A stretch of 64,000 nt of DNA from Solimonas thermocellulolyticum (GTDB lineage: Bacteria; Pseudomonadota; Gammaproteobacteria; Nevskiales; Nevskiaceae), in assembly GCF_040327995.1 (NCBI RefSeq), contig NZ_JBEPIJ010000002.1, positions 1 through 64,000 on the forward strand, written 5' to 3'. Positions within the stretch are counted from its first letter, which is position 1; every line of letters begins with the position of its first letter. The notes beneath the pieces are model-generated. The model made no database searches. It saw only the letters and a list, made by a program, of their open reading frames with translations, and had not been told where the DNA came from. This document shows, one piece after another, positions 8,424 to 20,449 of this stretch. Both the position numbers and the translations under genes were made by a program.

Positions 8424-9320
8424 GTGCGTGCGTCGCGTCCGTTGCAGGTCACGATCGCTTTTGCGATCGTCTACCTCGTCTGGGGTTCCACGTATCTGGC
8501 GATCCGCATCGGCGTGCAGGATCTGCCGCCGGTGCTGTTCGCCGGCGTGCGCTTTTTGCTCGCGGCGCCGCTGATGTTCGCCTATGCCTGGCTGCGTGGC
8601 GCGCGGCTGCCGTCGAGCCGCCGCGACTGGGCGCTGATCGGTCTGACCGCGGTGCTGATGCTGGTCGGCGGCAACGGCCTGGTGACCTGGGCCGAGCACT
8701 GGGTCGAGTCGAACCAGGCCGCGTTGATCATCGCCACCTCGGCGATCTGGATGGCCGCTTTGGGCGCGCTCGGCGGGCGCGGTGACCGGCTGTCCTGGCC
8801 CGCGGGCGCCGGGCTGCTGCTGGGCCTTGCCGGCGTCGCCCTGCTGGTCGGCGGCGGGCTGCAACTGCGCAGCGCCCCATGGTTCGCCTATGCGGCCCTG
8901 CTCGCCGCGCCGATCCTGTGGGCGGCGGGCTCGGTGATCGCGCGGCGCTATCCGCTCGGCTGCGCGCCACTGATGGCGGCGGCGCTGCAGATGTTGGTCA
9001 CCGGCGTGATCATGACCGCGCTGGGTCTTGCGCTCGGCGACGCACGGCGCTGGTCGCCGACGCCCGAGTCGCTCGGCGCCTTGCTGTATCTGGTGGTGTT
9101 CGGCTCCTGTATCGCCTATGGCGCCTACTACTGGCTGGTGCACGAAGTCACGCCGGCCCAGCTCGGCACCTATGCCTATGTCAATCCGGCGATCGCCGTG
9201 CTGCTCGGCTGGTGGTGGCTCGACGAGGTGATGGCGCTGCCGCAGATTGCCGGGACGCTGGTGATTCTCGCCGGCGTCGTGCTGGTGACGCTGGCGTCGC
9301 GAGCGCCGCCCGTCCGTTAA
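8424..9320 (+). CDS. EamA/DMT-family exporter, YedA-like
   Basis: 298 residues forming ten hydrophobic segments in two EamA repeats. The first begins VYLVWGSTYLAIRIGVQDLPP, very close to the start of YedA-type metabolite exporters. The second repeat runs through CIAYGAYYWLVHEV to a C-terminal GTLVILAGVVLV segment. The GTG at 8424 is chosen because the frame upstream is arginine-rich shadow of the TPR gene and this start gives the usual family length. The gene lies 13 bp after the TPR gene and 10 bp before the peptide-binding protein gene, so it may be co-transcribed with both. Substrate unknown. Confidence 0.88.
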   Translation: MRASRPLQVTIAFAIVYLVWGSTYLAIRIGVQDLPPVLFAGVRFLLAAPLMFAYAWLRGARLPSSRRDWALIGLTAVLMLVGGNGLVTWAEHWVESNQAALIIATSAIWMAALGALGGRGDRLSWPAGAGLLLGLAGVALLVGGGLQLRSAPWFAYAALLAAPILWAAGSVIARRYPLGCAPLMAAALQMLVTGVIMTALGLALGDARRWSPTPESLGALLYLVVFGSCIAYGAYYWLVHEVTPAQLGTYAYVNPAIAVLLGWWWLDEVMALPQIAGTLVILAGVVLVTLASRAPPVR

Positions 9321-9330
9321 GCTCGCGCGC

Positions 9331-10920
9331 ATGCGCGCGCCGACCTTCGTGCTGGCTCTTGTGCTGTCGTGCCCGAGTGCATGGGCCACGGCGACCGAGG
9401 TGCTGCGCATCGGCAACGGGCCGGAGCCGGAGACGCTCGATCCGCATCGCGTCGAGGGCGTGAGCGCCGGCAACATCGTGCGTGATCTGTTCGAGGGGCT
9501 GACCGCGGTCGGCGACGATGGCGCGCCGGTACCGGCCGCGGCCGAAAGCTGGAGCGTCGGCGCCGACGGTCTGCGCTACCGGTTCAGACTGCGCGACGAC
9601 CTGCGCTGGTCCAACGGCGATCCGCTGGTCGCCGCGGACTTCGTGCGCGGGTTGCGCCGCAGCGTTGCGCCATCCACCGGCTCGCACTTTGCGCGCATGC
9701 TCGAACCGATCCGCAACGCCGCTGCGATCATCGACGGCCGCCTGCCCGCCGATACGCTCGGCGTGCACGCACCGGATGCGCAGACGCTGGAGATCGAACT
9801 CGAAGCGCCGAACCCGACGCTACCGGCCTTGCTCGCGCATCCATGCGCCTTTCCGCTGCACGCGGACAACGCCGCGGCGTCGACGACGGCGTTCGCGCGC
9901 CCGGGCCGATTGATCAGCAACGGCGCCTATCGTCTCGCCGACTGGGTGGTGCAGTCGCACGTGGCGCTGGTGCGCAACGAGCACTACCGCGATCCGGCGG
10001 CGATCGCGCGCGTGCATTACGTCGTCACGGAAGACATCCACGCCGAGCTGCAGCGCTTCCGCGCCGGCGAGCTCGACATCACCGCCGAGATCCCGCCGCT
10101 GCAGGCCGAGCGCATCCGTCGCGAGTTGCCCGGCGCGCTGCGCGTCGCGCCCTACCTGGGCGTCTACTACTACGGCCTGAATCTGACGCGACCGCCGTTT
10201 GCCGGCGCACCGCAACTGCGGCGCGCGCTGTCGATGGTCATCGACCGCGAGCTTTTGGTGCAGAAGGTGCTGCACGGGCTCGGCCTGCCGGCCTACGGCT
10301 TCGTACCACCGAAAACCGCGGGACACGTGCCGCAGACGCCGGCGTGGTCGGCGTGGCCGCTGGCGCGGCGCATCGAGGAGGCCCGCCGTCTGTACCGGCA
10401 GGCCGGCTATGGTCAGGACAGGCCGCTGCAGGTCGAGATCCGCTACAACACCCACGAGACGCATCGCCGCATCGCCACCGTGGTGGCGGCGATGTGGAAG
10501 CAGACTCTCGGCGTGCAGACGCGTCTGGTCAACGAGGAGTTCAAGGTGTTCCTGCACCATCGTCGCCTACGGCGCGACACGCAGGTGTTCCGCGCGGCGT
10601 GGATGGCGGACTTCAACGACCCGATGAGCTTTCTCGGCATCCTGCACAGCGCGCACGGCAAGAACGACAGCGGCTGGGTCGATGCCGATTTCGACGCGCA
10701 TCTCGCTGTCGCGGCGGCGAGCGTCGATGGCGAGCGGCGCGCCGAGGCCCTCGCCGCGGCGGAGCGCCGCGTGCTCGAAGACGTACCGGTGATTCCGCTG
10801 TACGTCTACGTGTCCAAGCACCTGGTCGCGCCGCGCGTGCGCGGCTGGCGCGACCATCCGCTCGACTATCACTACAGCAAGGACTTGACGCTCGCGGACT
10901 CGCAGGAGGGGCGCGGATGA
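9331..10920 (+). CDS. Peptide ABC transporter, substrate-binding protein
   Basis: 529 residues of the SBP_bac_5 (OppA/DppA) family. A signal peptide (ends WATA, about 20) is followed by EVLRIGNGPEPETLDPHRVEG, the typical start of OppA-like proteins, and by VRDLFEGL and the GAYRL segment. There is no lipobox cysteine, so the protein is probably soluble in the periplasm. It is first of four overlapping ABC transporter genes (overlaps of 4 bp), and would deliver oligopeptides or related compounds to the permeases. The exact ligand cannot be read from sequence. Confidence 0.93.
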   Translation: MRAPTFVLALVLSCPSAWATATEVLRIGNGPEPETLDPHRVEGVSAGNIVRDLFEGLTAVGDDGAPVPAAAESWSVGADGLRYRFRLRDDLRWSNGDPLVAADFVRGLRRSVAPSTGSHFARMLEPIRNAAAIIDGRLPADTLGVHAPDAQTLEIELEAPNPTLPALLAHPCAFPLHADNAAASTTAFARPGRLISNGAYRLADWVVQSHVALVRNEHYRDPAAIARVHYVVTEDIHAELQRFRAGELDITAEIPPLQAERIRRELPGALRVAPYLGVYYYGLNLTRPPFAGAPQLRRALSMVIDRELLVQKVLHGLGLPAYGFVPPKTAGHVPQTPAWSAWPLARRIEEARRLYRQAGYGQDRPLQVEIRYNTHETHRRIATVVAAMWKQTLGVQTRLVNEEFKVFLHHRRLRRDTQVFRAAWMADFNDPMSFLGILHSAHGKNDSGWVDADFDAHLAVAAASVDGERRAEALAAAERRVLEDVPVIPLYVYVSKHLVAPRVRGWRDHPLDYHYSKDLTLADSQEGRG

Positions 10921-11840
10921 CACTCATGCTGCTGCGCCGCGCCATCGCCGGTCTGGTCACGCTGTTCGCGCTGCTGACGCTGAGCTTTTTTCTACTGCGA
11001 GCTGCCCCCGGCGGGCCGCTGGATCGCGAACGCAGCCTGCCGCCGCGGATCGAGGCGGCGATCGCCGCGCAGTATCACCTCGACGAACCGTTGTGGCGTC
11101 AATATGTGCGCTACGCCGGCGACGTGCTGCGTGGTGATCTCGGGCCCTCGTTCCAGTACGACGGGTATCACGTGAGCGATCTGATCGCGGCCGGACTGCC
11201 GGCATCGCTGTTGCTTGGCGCGCTCGCGCTCGCGCTCGCGCTGCCGCTGGGCATCGTGCTCGGCTTCACCGCGGCGCAGCGACCGGGCGGCTGGCGCGAT
11301 CGCGCGCTCACGCTGTTCTCGATGACCGGCGTGTCGCTGCCGAACTTCGTCGTCGCGCCACTGCTGGTGCTGGTGTTCGCAGTGACGCTGCGCTGGCTGC
11401 CGGCCGGCGGCTGGCGCGCCGGCGCCTGGCAGGACGTCGTGCTGCCGGTGATCGCGCTGGCCTTGCCGCAGATGGCCTATGTCGCGCGCCTGGCCCGCGC
11501 CGGCATGATCGAGACGCTGGCCGCGCCGTTCATGCTCACGGCGCGCGCCAAGGGCCTGCCGCCGCGCTTGCTGTTGTGGCGGCATGCCTTTCGCCCGGCG
11601 CTGCTGCCGGTGCTGTCCTATCTCGGCCCCGCGGCCGCGGGGCTTTTGACCGGCTCGGTCGTGGTCGAGCAGATCTTCGGCATACCCGGCATCGGCCGCT
11701 ACTTCGTGCAGGGTGCGCTCAACCGCGACTACACCCTGGTGCTCGGCGTCGTGCTGCTCTACGGCGCGCTGATCGTGCTGTTCAATCTGCTGGTCGACCT
11801 GCTGTACGGCTGGCTCGACCCGCGGCTGCGATCGGCATGA
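10917..11840 (+). CDS. Peptide ABC transporter permease, OppB-like
   Basis: 307 residues, six membrane segments, with the OppB/DppB N-terminus (RRAIAGLVTLFALLTLSFFLLRAAPG). The EAA loop that docks to the ATPase reads ARAKGLPPRLLLWRHAFRPALLPV. The frame is open far upstream, but the ATG at 10917 overlaps the oppA-like stop (ATGA) and starts the conserved N-terminus, so it is preferred. It pairs with the next gene to form the channel. Confidence 0.93.
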   Translation: MTLMLLRRAIAGLVTLFALLTLSFFLLRAAPGGPLDRERSLPPRIEAAIAAQYHLDEPLWRQYVRYAGDVLRGDLGPSFQYDGYHVSDLIAAGLPASLLLGALALALALPLGIVLGFTAAQRPGGWRDRALTLFSMTGVSLPNFVVAPLLVLVFAVTLRWLPAGGWRAGAWQDVVLPVIALALPQMAYVARLARAGMIETLAAPFMLTARAKGLPPRLLLWRHAFRPALLPVLSYLGPAAAGLLTGSVVVEQIFGIPGIGRYFVQGALNRDYTLVLGVVLLYGALIVLFNLLVDLLYGWLDPRLRSA

Positions 11841-12664
11841 GGCACGTGGTGGCAGACCGGCGCGGCGGTGCCGCATGGCTGGCGGGCGGCGTTCTCGCGC
11901 TCATCGTGCTCGCGGTGATTCTCGGCCCGCTGCTGAGTCCGCACACAGTGGATCACATCGACTTCGCGGCCGACTGGGGCGCGCCGCCGTCGATCGATGG
12001 CGCGCACTGGTTCGGTACCGACAGCCTCGGCCGCGACCTGTTCGTGCGTACGCTCGAAGGCGGACGCACCTCGTTGTTGGTCGGTCTGCTCGCGACGCTG
12101 GTGTCGGTGGGCATCGGCGTGGCCTGGGGCGCGGTCGCGGGTTACTTCGGTGGGCGCATCGATCAGTGGCTGATGCGCGCGGTGGACGTGCTCTACGCAT
12201 TGCCGTTCATGTTCATCGTGATTCTGCTGATGGTCGCCTTCGGCCGCGAGCTGTGGCTGGTGTTCGCCGCGATCGGCGCGGTGACCTGGCTGGACATGGC
12301 GCGCGTCGTGCGCGGCCAGACGCTGGCGCTGCGCGAGCGTGGCTTCGTCGTCGCGGCCAAGCTCGTCGGCGTGCCGGATGCGCGCATCATCCTGCGCCAC
12401 ATCCTGCCCAACCTGAGCGGACCAGTGCTGGCGATGGCGACGCTGACGGTGCCGCAGGCGATCCTGATCGAGTCCTTTTTGAGCTTTCTCGGTCTTGGCG
12501 TGCAGGAGCCGCGGGCGAGCTGGGGCATGCTGATCAACGACGGCGCGCGCGACATGGAGATCACGCCGTGGGCGCTGGCCTTCCCCTGCGCATTTTTGGT
12601 GACGACGCTGTTGTGCCTGAACGTGCTCGGCGAGCGCCTGCGCGCAACGGGGCAGGGGCGGTGA
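11837..12664 (+). CDS. Peptide ABC transporter permease, OppC-like
   Basis: 275 residues with the OppC/DppC features: an N-terminal membrane segment followed by a periplasmic loop containing HWFGTDSLGRDLFVRTLEG, and an EAA loop AAKLVGVPDARIILRHILPN. The ATGA overlap with oppB-like and the position of the first membrane helix fix the start at 11837. It shares 4 bp with the next gene. Confidence 0.93.
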   Translation: MRHVVADRRGGAAWLAGGVLALIVLAVILGPLLSPHTVDHIDFAADWGAPPSIDGAHWFGTDSLGRDLFVRTLEGGRTSLLVGLLATLVSVGIGVAWGAVAGYFGGRIDQWLMRAVDVLYALPFMFIVILLMVAFGRELWLVFAAIGAVTWLDMARVVRGQTLALRERGFVVAAKLVGVPDARIILRHILPNLSGPVLAMATLTVPQAILIESFLSFLGLGVQEPRASWGMLINDGARDMEITPWALAFPCAFLVTTLLCLNVLGERLRATGQGR

Positions 12665-13446
12665 GCGCGTTGCTCGCGGTCGAGGGCCTGTGCGTGCACT
12701 TGGGCGCGCGCGCGGTCGTCGACGATGTCGGCTTTTCGCTCGCGCCGGGCGAGGCGCTGGGCATCGTCGGCGAGTCGGGCTCCGGCAAGTCGCAGACCGC
12801 GCTGGCGCTGCTCGGGCTGTGCGATGCCCGCGCCAGGGTGCACGGCAGTATCCGCTTCGACGATCGTGAGCTGCTCGGCCTGCATGAGCGCGAGCTGCGC
12901 CGTATTCGCGGCGCGCAGATCGCGGCCGTGTTCCAGAACCCAGGTGCGAGCCTCAACCCGCATCTGCGCATCGGCACGCAGCTCGCCGAGGGTTTGCGCC
13001 ACCATCGCGGCCTTTCGCGCAGCGCGGCGATGGCCGAGGTGCTGCGCCTGCTCGACGCGGTGCGCATCGCCGATGCGCCGCGCCGCCTGCGGCAGTATCC
13101 GCACGAGCTGTCGGGCGGCATGTGCCAGCGCGTCGCACTGGCGATGGCGCTGGCCTGTGCGCCGCGGCTTTTGATCGCCGACGAGCCGACCACCGCGCTC
13201 GACGCGACGACGCAGGCGCGGCTGCTCGATCTGATGCGCGGGCAGTGCCGCGAGCGCGGTCTGGCGTTGCTGCTGATCTCGCATGATCTGGGCGTCGTCG
13301 CCGAGCTGTGCAGCCGCGTGCTGGTGATGCGCGCCGGGCGCGTCGTCGAGCACGGTGCGATCGACGTGGTGATGTCGGCGCCGCGCCATCCGTACACTGC
13401 GGCGCTGCTCGCGGCACGACGCGCGCTCGCCGGGGATGAACGCTGA
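12661..13446 (+). CDS. Peptide ABC transporter ATPase, short OppD-like
   Basis: 261 residues, GTG start at 12661. Walker A is GESGSGKS, the ABC signature LSGGMCQRVALAMAL, Walker B LLIADEPTTALD, and the switch His is in LLISHDLGVVAE. The protein ends shortly after HPYTAALLAARRAL. OppD/OppF proteins normally continue about 50-60 residues with the oligo_HPY region, which is absent here. No second ATPase follows: the next gene is an outer-membrane protein. It would have to work as a homodimer or borrow a partner from elsewhere. Confidence 0.92.
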   Translation: MSALLAVEGLCVHLGARAVVDDVGFSLAPGEALGIVGESGSGKSQTALALLGLCDARARVHGSIRFDDRELLGLHERELRRIRGAQIAAVFQNPGASLNPHLRIGTQLAEGLRHHRGLSRSAAMAEVLRLLDAVRIADAPRRLRQYPHELSGGMCQRVALAMALACAPRLLIADEPTTALDATTQARLLDLMRGQCRERGLALLLISHDLGVVAELCSRVLVMRAGRVVEHGAIDVVMSAPRHPYTAALLAARRALAGDER

Positions 13447-13587
13447 CGCGGGGCCAGTTGCAGCTACGGCGTTTTCTTACGTAATCTCCGCAACGGCTTG
13501 ATTCGGGCGGTCCGACGGCGTTCGATTCCCGTGACGCCGAATGTGCGGTCGACCGCTCGCCGTGCGCCCATCCGGGGGAGAGATCCA

Positions 13588-16230
13588 ATGACCATGCTGG
13601 CCAAGCGCCACATCGCAGCCGTCCTGTTCGCCGCGGTTGGCACGCTGTCGAGCAAGGCGGCGTTCGCCATCAGCTTCAGCCTGCCGTGGGGCGAGGAGTC
13701 GATCGAGGGCGTGCTCAACAGCTCGATCGTGATCGGTGCGGCGGTGCGCACCCAGGACCGGCATACCGATTATCTGGGCAAGTCCAACATCAACCCGGAC
13801 GTCTGCGGTGGCATCAACCAGTCCTGCCAAGGCCTGTTCCGCGATCAGGGCCACCCGGCGGTCGCCCTGGCGTCCGCGCCGGGTCAGTTCAGTCCCAATT
13901 ACGACGATGGCAACTGGAACTACGACAAGGGCGATCTGACCTCGGGCCTGGTCAAGATCACCCAGGACCTGACGCTCACCTGGGGCAACTACGGCATCTT
14001 TGCCAAGGGCCTGTATTACCACGACTGGGTCAACGAGGACTTCGAGGAGTTCCACCCCAACCTGATCAACGCCGAAAACCGCGACGAGGTCGCGCTCGCC
14101 GATCCGACCTTCGGCTTCGCGCAGTACGGACGCGGTGGGCCGGTCGAGCGGCCGCGCACCGGCGAGACCCTGAGCCAGATCGGCGCCGAGCTGCAATTGC
14201 AAGACGCCTACGTCTTCGGCTCCGTGCCGCTGTGGGGCGAAAAGGAGCTGGGGTTCAAGGTCGGCCGCCACCTGATCAACTGGGGCGAGTCGCTGCTGCA
14301 GGCGCTCAACTCCCTGAACCAGGCCAACCCGCCCAACGCCAACAATTTCTACCGCGTCGGCTATCTGGTGGAGGAGATTTTCACGCCGATCAACATGGTC
14401 TCGATCGGCTTCGAACCGTTCACCAACGGCTCCCTGGAGGCGTTCTACCAGCTCGAGTGGCAGCCCGTCGAAGCCCCTGCCGCGGGCTCGATGCTGGCGC
14501 TGTCGGACGTGGTCGGAACCGACAACGCGGTCAACTACGCCTATGTGCACTTCGGCGGCGGTCCGGAGGACCCGGATGGCGTCGCCTACCCGCTGTACAA
14601 CCCACTGTCGGGCGTGACCAACACCTCGACGACGATCGAGCGACTGCCCGATCTGGAACCCCGCACCTCAGGCCAGTACGGCGTCTCACTCAAGTACTAC
14701 GCCGAGGACATCAACAACGGCACCGAGTTCGGTCTGTACTTCATGAACTACCACTCGCGCCTGCCGTTGGCGAGCTTCTTCTCCACGGTGGCGAGCTGCG
14801 CGCGCCGCGAGGGCAATGACCTGGGCATCGACGCCTACGATCCGGTGAGCTTCCTTGCCGCCTGCCCGGACCTGCCGATCCTGTACTCCTTGACCGGTCG
14901 TGACCCCGCCAACGCGCAGAGCAATGCGGTGCCGCTCGACACCGTCAAGCTGCTGGTCGAGTACCCGGAAGACATCCGGCTCTTCGGCCTGAGCTTCGCG
15001 ACGACCGCTTTCGGCTGGTCGTTCCAGGGTGAGGTCGCCTATCGCCCGAATTCGCCGCTGCAGGTCGACACCGAGGACCTGGTGTTCGCCGCTTTCGGCC
15101 CGACCTTGTCGCGCTGTCATGATCCGAACTTGCCGCGGGTGCTGCCGACCGGCGATGCGCTCGACGGCGCGCTCGGATTGGTCGACACCATCTTCGGCCT
15201 GGCTAGCCAGCTCACCGGCGGCATCGTCGGCGTGCCGGACCTGCTGCCGGCCGGCACCGGCTGCGCCGGCACCACGGCCGGCGTCGGCACGACCGGGCCT
15301 GGCAGTTCGCCGGTACAGACCTTGGGTGACCAGGGGGTATACGCGCCCAGCGACTACATCATCGACGCCAACGGCACGCCGGGGGGGTTCAACGACACCT
15401 TCGATCTGGCGATCGGTCATGCACCCGGCTCGGCGCGTTCTTTCCCGGCCTTCGTCACGCCGTATCGCGGCGTCGCCGCCGGCGAGAACCCGCCGTGCGA
15501 GCCGCGCTTCTTAGGCAGCCAGAACCGCTACAGCATCGATCAGACGACCGATCTCAAGCCCAATCCGAATTTCATCCCCTACACGCCGTCGAATCCGTGC
15601 TACATCCGCGGCTACGAGCGTATGGACACCTTCCAGTTCAACCTCGGCGGAACGCAAGTCTTTGGCGCCAGCGACAACCCCTTCGGCGCCGACCAGATCA
15701 TCCTGGTCTTCGAGATCGGGGCGACCTGGGTGCCGGATCTGCCGGAACTCGACGAGCTGCAGTTCGAGGCCGCCGGCACCTACTCGCATGCCAGCGCCGG
15801 CGCCGACGGCACCGGCGCGGACCGTTCGCGCCAGGCCTGCTCCTACGATCCGGTGACCCGGCTGCCGCGCGAATCCTGCTCGTTCGGCGTCGACGGCTTG
15901 CGTTTCAATCCCTCGCAGGCGAACCTGGACCTGTACCCCGATCCGCTGTCCTGGGGGTATGTGATCATCAGCCTGATCCGCTACGAGTCCGTGTTCCCCG
16001 GCATCTCGTTCCAGCCCCAGATCATCTGGCAGCACAACGTCAAGGGCACCGCGCCGGGCCCCGGCGAGAACTTCATCGAAGGCCGCAAGACCATGGATCT
16101 GCAGATCGAGACGCGCTACAAGTCCAATCTTGCGTTCTATCTCGGCTACACCTGGTTCACCGGAGCCGGTGTCGCCAACATCCAGCGCGACAAGGACATG
16201 GCGCGTGCCTTCGTGCGCATACAGTTCTAG
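13588..16230 (+). CDS. DUF1302 outer-membrane protein
   Basis: 880 residues, with a signal peptide ending KAAFAIS (about 30) and a large beta-rich body rich in Tyr, Gly and Asn. It ends in Phe (ARAFVRIQF), the usual signal for BAM-mediated assembly. DUF1302 proteins are common in Pseudomonas and relatives, often next to a DUF1329 lipoprotein and lipid- or steroid-related genes; that partner is absent here. GGGGGAGAG at 13573-13581 supports the ATG at 13588. It probably serves as a channel for hydrophobic compounds, by family association only. A terminator follows. Confidence 0.85.
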   Translation: MTMLAKRHIAAVLFAAVGTLSSKAAFAISFSLPWGEESIEGVLNSSIVIGAAVRTQDRHTDYLGKSNINPDVCGGINQSCQGLFRDQGHPAVALASAPGQFSPNYDDGNWNYDKGDLTSGLVKITQDLTLTWGNYGIFAKGLYYHDWVNEDFEEFHPNLINAENRDEVALADPTFGFAQYGRGGPVERPRTGETLSQIGAELQLQDAYVFGSVPLWGEKELGFKVGRHLINWGESLLQALNSLNQANPPNANNFYRVGYLVEEIFTPINMVSIGFEPFTNGSLEAFYQLEWQPVEAPAAGSMLALSDVVGTDNAVNYAYVHFGGGPEDPDGVAYPLYNPLSGVTNTSTTIERLPDLEPRTSGQYGVSLKYYAEDINNGTEFGLYFMNYHSRLPLASFFSTVASCARREGNDLGIDAYDPVSFLAACPDLPILYSLTGRDPANAQSNAVPLDTVKLLVEYPEDIRLFGLSFATTAFGWSFQGEVAYRPNSPLQVDTEDLVFAAFGPTLSRCHDPNLPRVLPTGDALDGALGLVDTIFGLASQLTGGIVGVPDLLPAGTGCAGTTAGVGTTGPGSSPVQTLGDQGVYAPSDYIIDANGTPGGFNDTFDLAIGHAPGSARSFPAFVTPYRGVAAGENPPCEPRFLGSQNRYSIDQTTDLKPNPNFIPYTPSNPCYIRGYERMDTFQFNLGGTQVFGASDNPFGADQIILVFEIGATWVPDLPELDELQFEAAGTYSHASAGADGTGADRSRQACSYDPVTRLPRESCSFGVDGLRFNPSQANLDLYPDPLSWGYVIISLIRYESVFPGISFQPQIIWQHNVKGTAPGPGENFIEGRKTMDLQIETRYKSNLAFYLGYTWFTGAGVANIQRDKDMARAFVRIQF

Positions 16231-16246
16231 CCGAGAAGCCCAATGC

Positions 16247-16279
16247 GAAGAAGGCGGCCGCTGGCCGCCTTCTTCGTTT

Positions 16280-16280
<1 letters not shown>
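16247..16280 (+). terminator. Bidirectional terminator, DUF1302 / uvrA
   Basis: GAAGAAGGCGGCC and GGCCGCCTTCTTC form a 13-bp perfect stem around a 3-base loop, followed by GTTTTC on + and preceded by C/A-rich bases that give weak T tracts on -. It lies in the 49-bp space between two converging genes and can serve both. Confidence 0.85.
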
Positions 16281-19102
<2,822 letters not shown>

Positions 19103-19233
19103 GAGGGCAGGCAGGGACGCAAGACCGGCTAATATAGCGGGGCTCGTCGGCCACGATGAGCGTGTCACGGGCCCAGGTCCGGATCCGCCCGGCCTTTCGT
19201 TTCCCCAGCCGACCCTTGCCGTTCGTTCAAACC

Positions 19234-20430
19234 ATGAATGCCCAGGAATGGCGCGCCGTTTTCGCGCTCGGTGCGCTCTACGCACTGCGCATGCTCGGCA
19301 TGTTCATGGTGCTGCCGGTGTTCGCGCTGCACGCCAGCACGCTGCCGCAGCCGGCTCAGCCCTGGCAGATCGGCCTTGCGATCGGCGTCTATGGCCTGAC
19401 CCAGGCGCTGCTGCAGATTCCACTGGGCATGGCCTCGGACCGGTTCGGCCGCAAGCCGGTCATCGTCTTCGGCATGCTGGTGTTCGCGGCCGGAAGCTGG
19501 CTCGCGGGCGCCACCGACGACATTAGCTGGATCATCGCCGGCCGCGCGCTGCAGGGGGCCGGCGCGATCTCGGCGGCGGTCGCGGCGCTCTTGGCCGACG
19601 TGACCCGGGATTCGGTACGCACGACGGCGATGGCCATTCTCGGCGCCGGCATGGGCCTGGCCTTCGTGCTGGCGCTGGTCCTCGGGCCGCTGGTCGCCGG
19701 TTGGATCGGTGTCGACGGCATTTTCCGCATGACCGCCGTGCTCGCGCTGCTGAGTCTGCCGCTGCTGCTGCTCGGTGTGCCGACGCCCAGGCCACTGCCG
19801 CCGGAGTCCTCCAGCCTGCGCGCGGTGCTCGCCGATCCGCAGCTTTTGCGCCTGGATGCCGGCATCTTTCTGCTGCACGCCGGTATGACCGCAGTCTTCA
19901 CCGTCGTGCCGCTGGCGATCGCACAGACGCTGGGTCTGGCCAGCGCCGATCACTGGAAGCTGTATCTGCCGGTGCTGCTGCTGAGTCTCGGGCCGGTGTT
20001 CCCGCTGATCCGCTACGCCGAGCGCGGCGGCCGGCTGAAGGCGGTCTTCCTCGCCGTGGTCGCGTTGCTCGCCGGCGCGCTGGCGCTCGCCGCCGCCGGC
20101 CACGATACCGCACCGGTGCTGGTGGCGGCGCTCCTGCTTTACTTCATCGCCTTCAATTTCCTCGAAGGCGCACTGCCGTCGATGATCTCGCGCCTGGCGC
20201 CGCCCGCGCACAAGGGCGCGGCGCTCGGCGTGTACTCCAGCGCACAGTTTCTCGGCGCCTTTGCCGGCGGCATGCTGGGGGGGCTGGCGCTACAGTACGG
20301 CGGCATCGGCGGCGCGTTGGCAGCGGCGGCGCTGTTGCCGATAATCTGGCTCGTCGTCGCGGCGGGCATGGGACCGGTGGCTGCGTCCCCGCCGCCCGCG
20401 GCGCGCGCCGAGGACGGCATACGCATCTGA
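19234..20430 (+). CDS. MFS transporter, YajR-like
   Basis: 398 residues and twelve hydrophobic segments. The loop 2-3 motif DRFGRKPVI and LRMLGMFMVLPVFAL near the N-terminus resemble the YajR-type drug/proton antiporter group. A gene of this kind lies between uvrA and ssb in Pseudomonas and other gammaproteobacteria, and this locus has the same order. The ATG at 19234 begins the conserved NAQEWRAVFALG segment; an upstream GTG would add only an unconserved arginine-rich tail. Transported compound unknown. Confidence 0.9.
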   Translation: MNAQEWRAVFALGALYALRMLGMFMVLPVFALHASTLPQPAQPWQIGLAIGVYGLTQALLQIPLGMASDRFGRKPVIVFGMLVFAAGSWLAGATDDISWIIAGRALQGAGAISAAVAALLADVTRDSVRTTAMAILGAGMGLAFVLALVLGPLVAGWIGVDGIFRMTAVLALLSLPLLLLGVPTPRPLPPESSSLRAVLADPQLLRLDAGIFLLHAGMTAVFTVVPLAIAQTLGLASADHWKLYLPVLLLSLGPVFPLIRYAERGGRLKAVFLAVVALLAGALALAAAGHDTAPVLVAALLLYFIAFNFLEGALPSMISRLAPPAHKGAALGVYSSAQFLGAFAGGMLGGLALQYGGIGGALAAAALLPIIWLVVAAGMGPVAASPPPAARAEDGIRI

Positions 20431-20449
20431 ACGAACGACGGAGATCACC

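Noticed and set aside
9843..11840. 665-codon + frame that would fuse a new N-terminal domain to the OppB-like permease
   Set aside because: The upstream 358 codons are an Arg/Ala-rich shadow of the substrate-binding gene. The ATGA overlap and the conserved N-terminus place the start at 10917.
13514..13538. GTTCGATTCCC resembling a tRNA T-loop with a flanking stem
   Set aside because: No acceptor, D or anticodon arm can be folded around it, and there is no 3' end of the right form. It is intergenic DNA before the DUF1302 gene.
19103..19233. LexA (SOS) box between uvrA and the MFS gene
   Set aside because: No CTG-N10-CAG pattern is present in the gap; only an AT-rich -10-like TATATT is visible.
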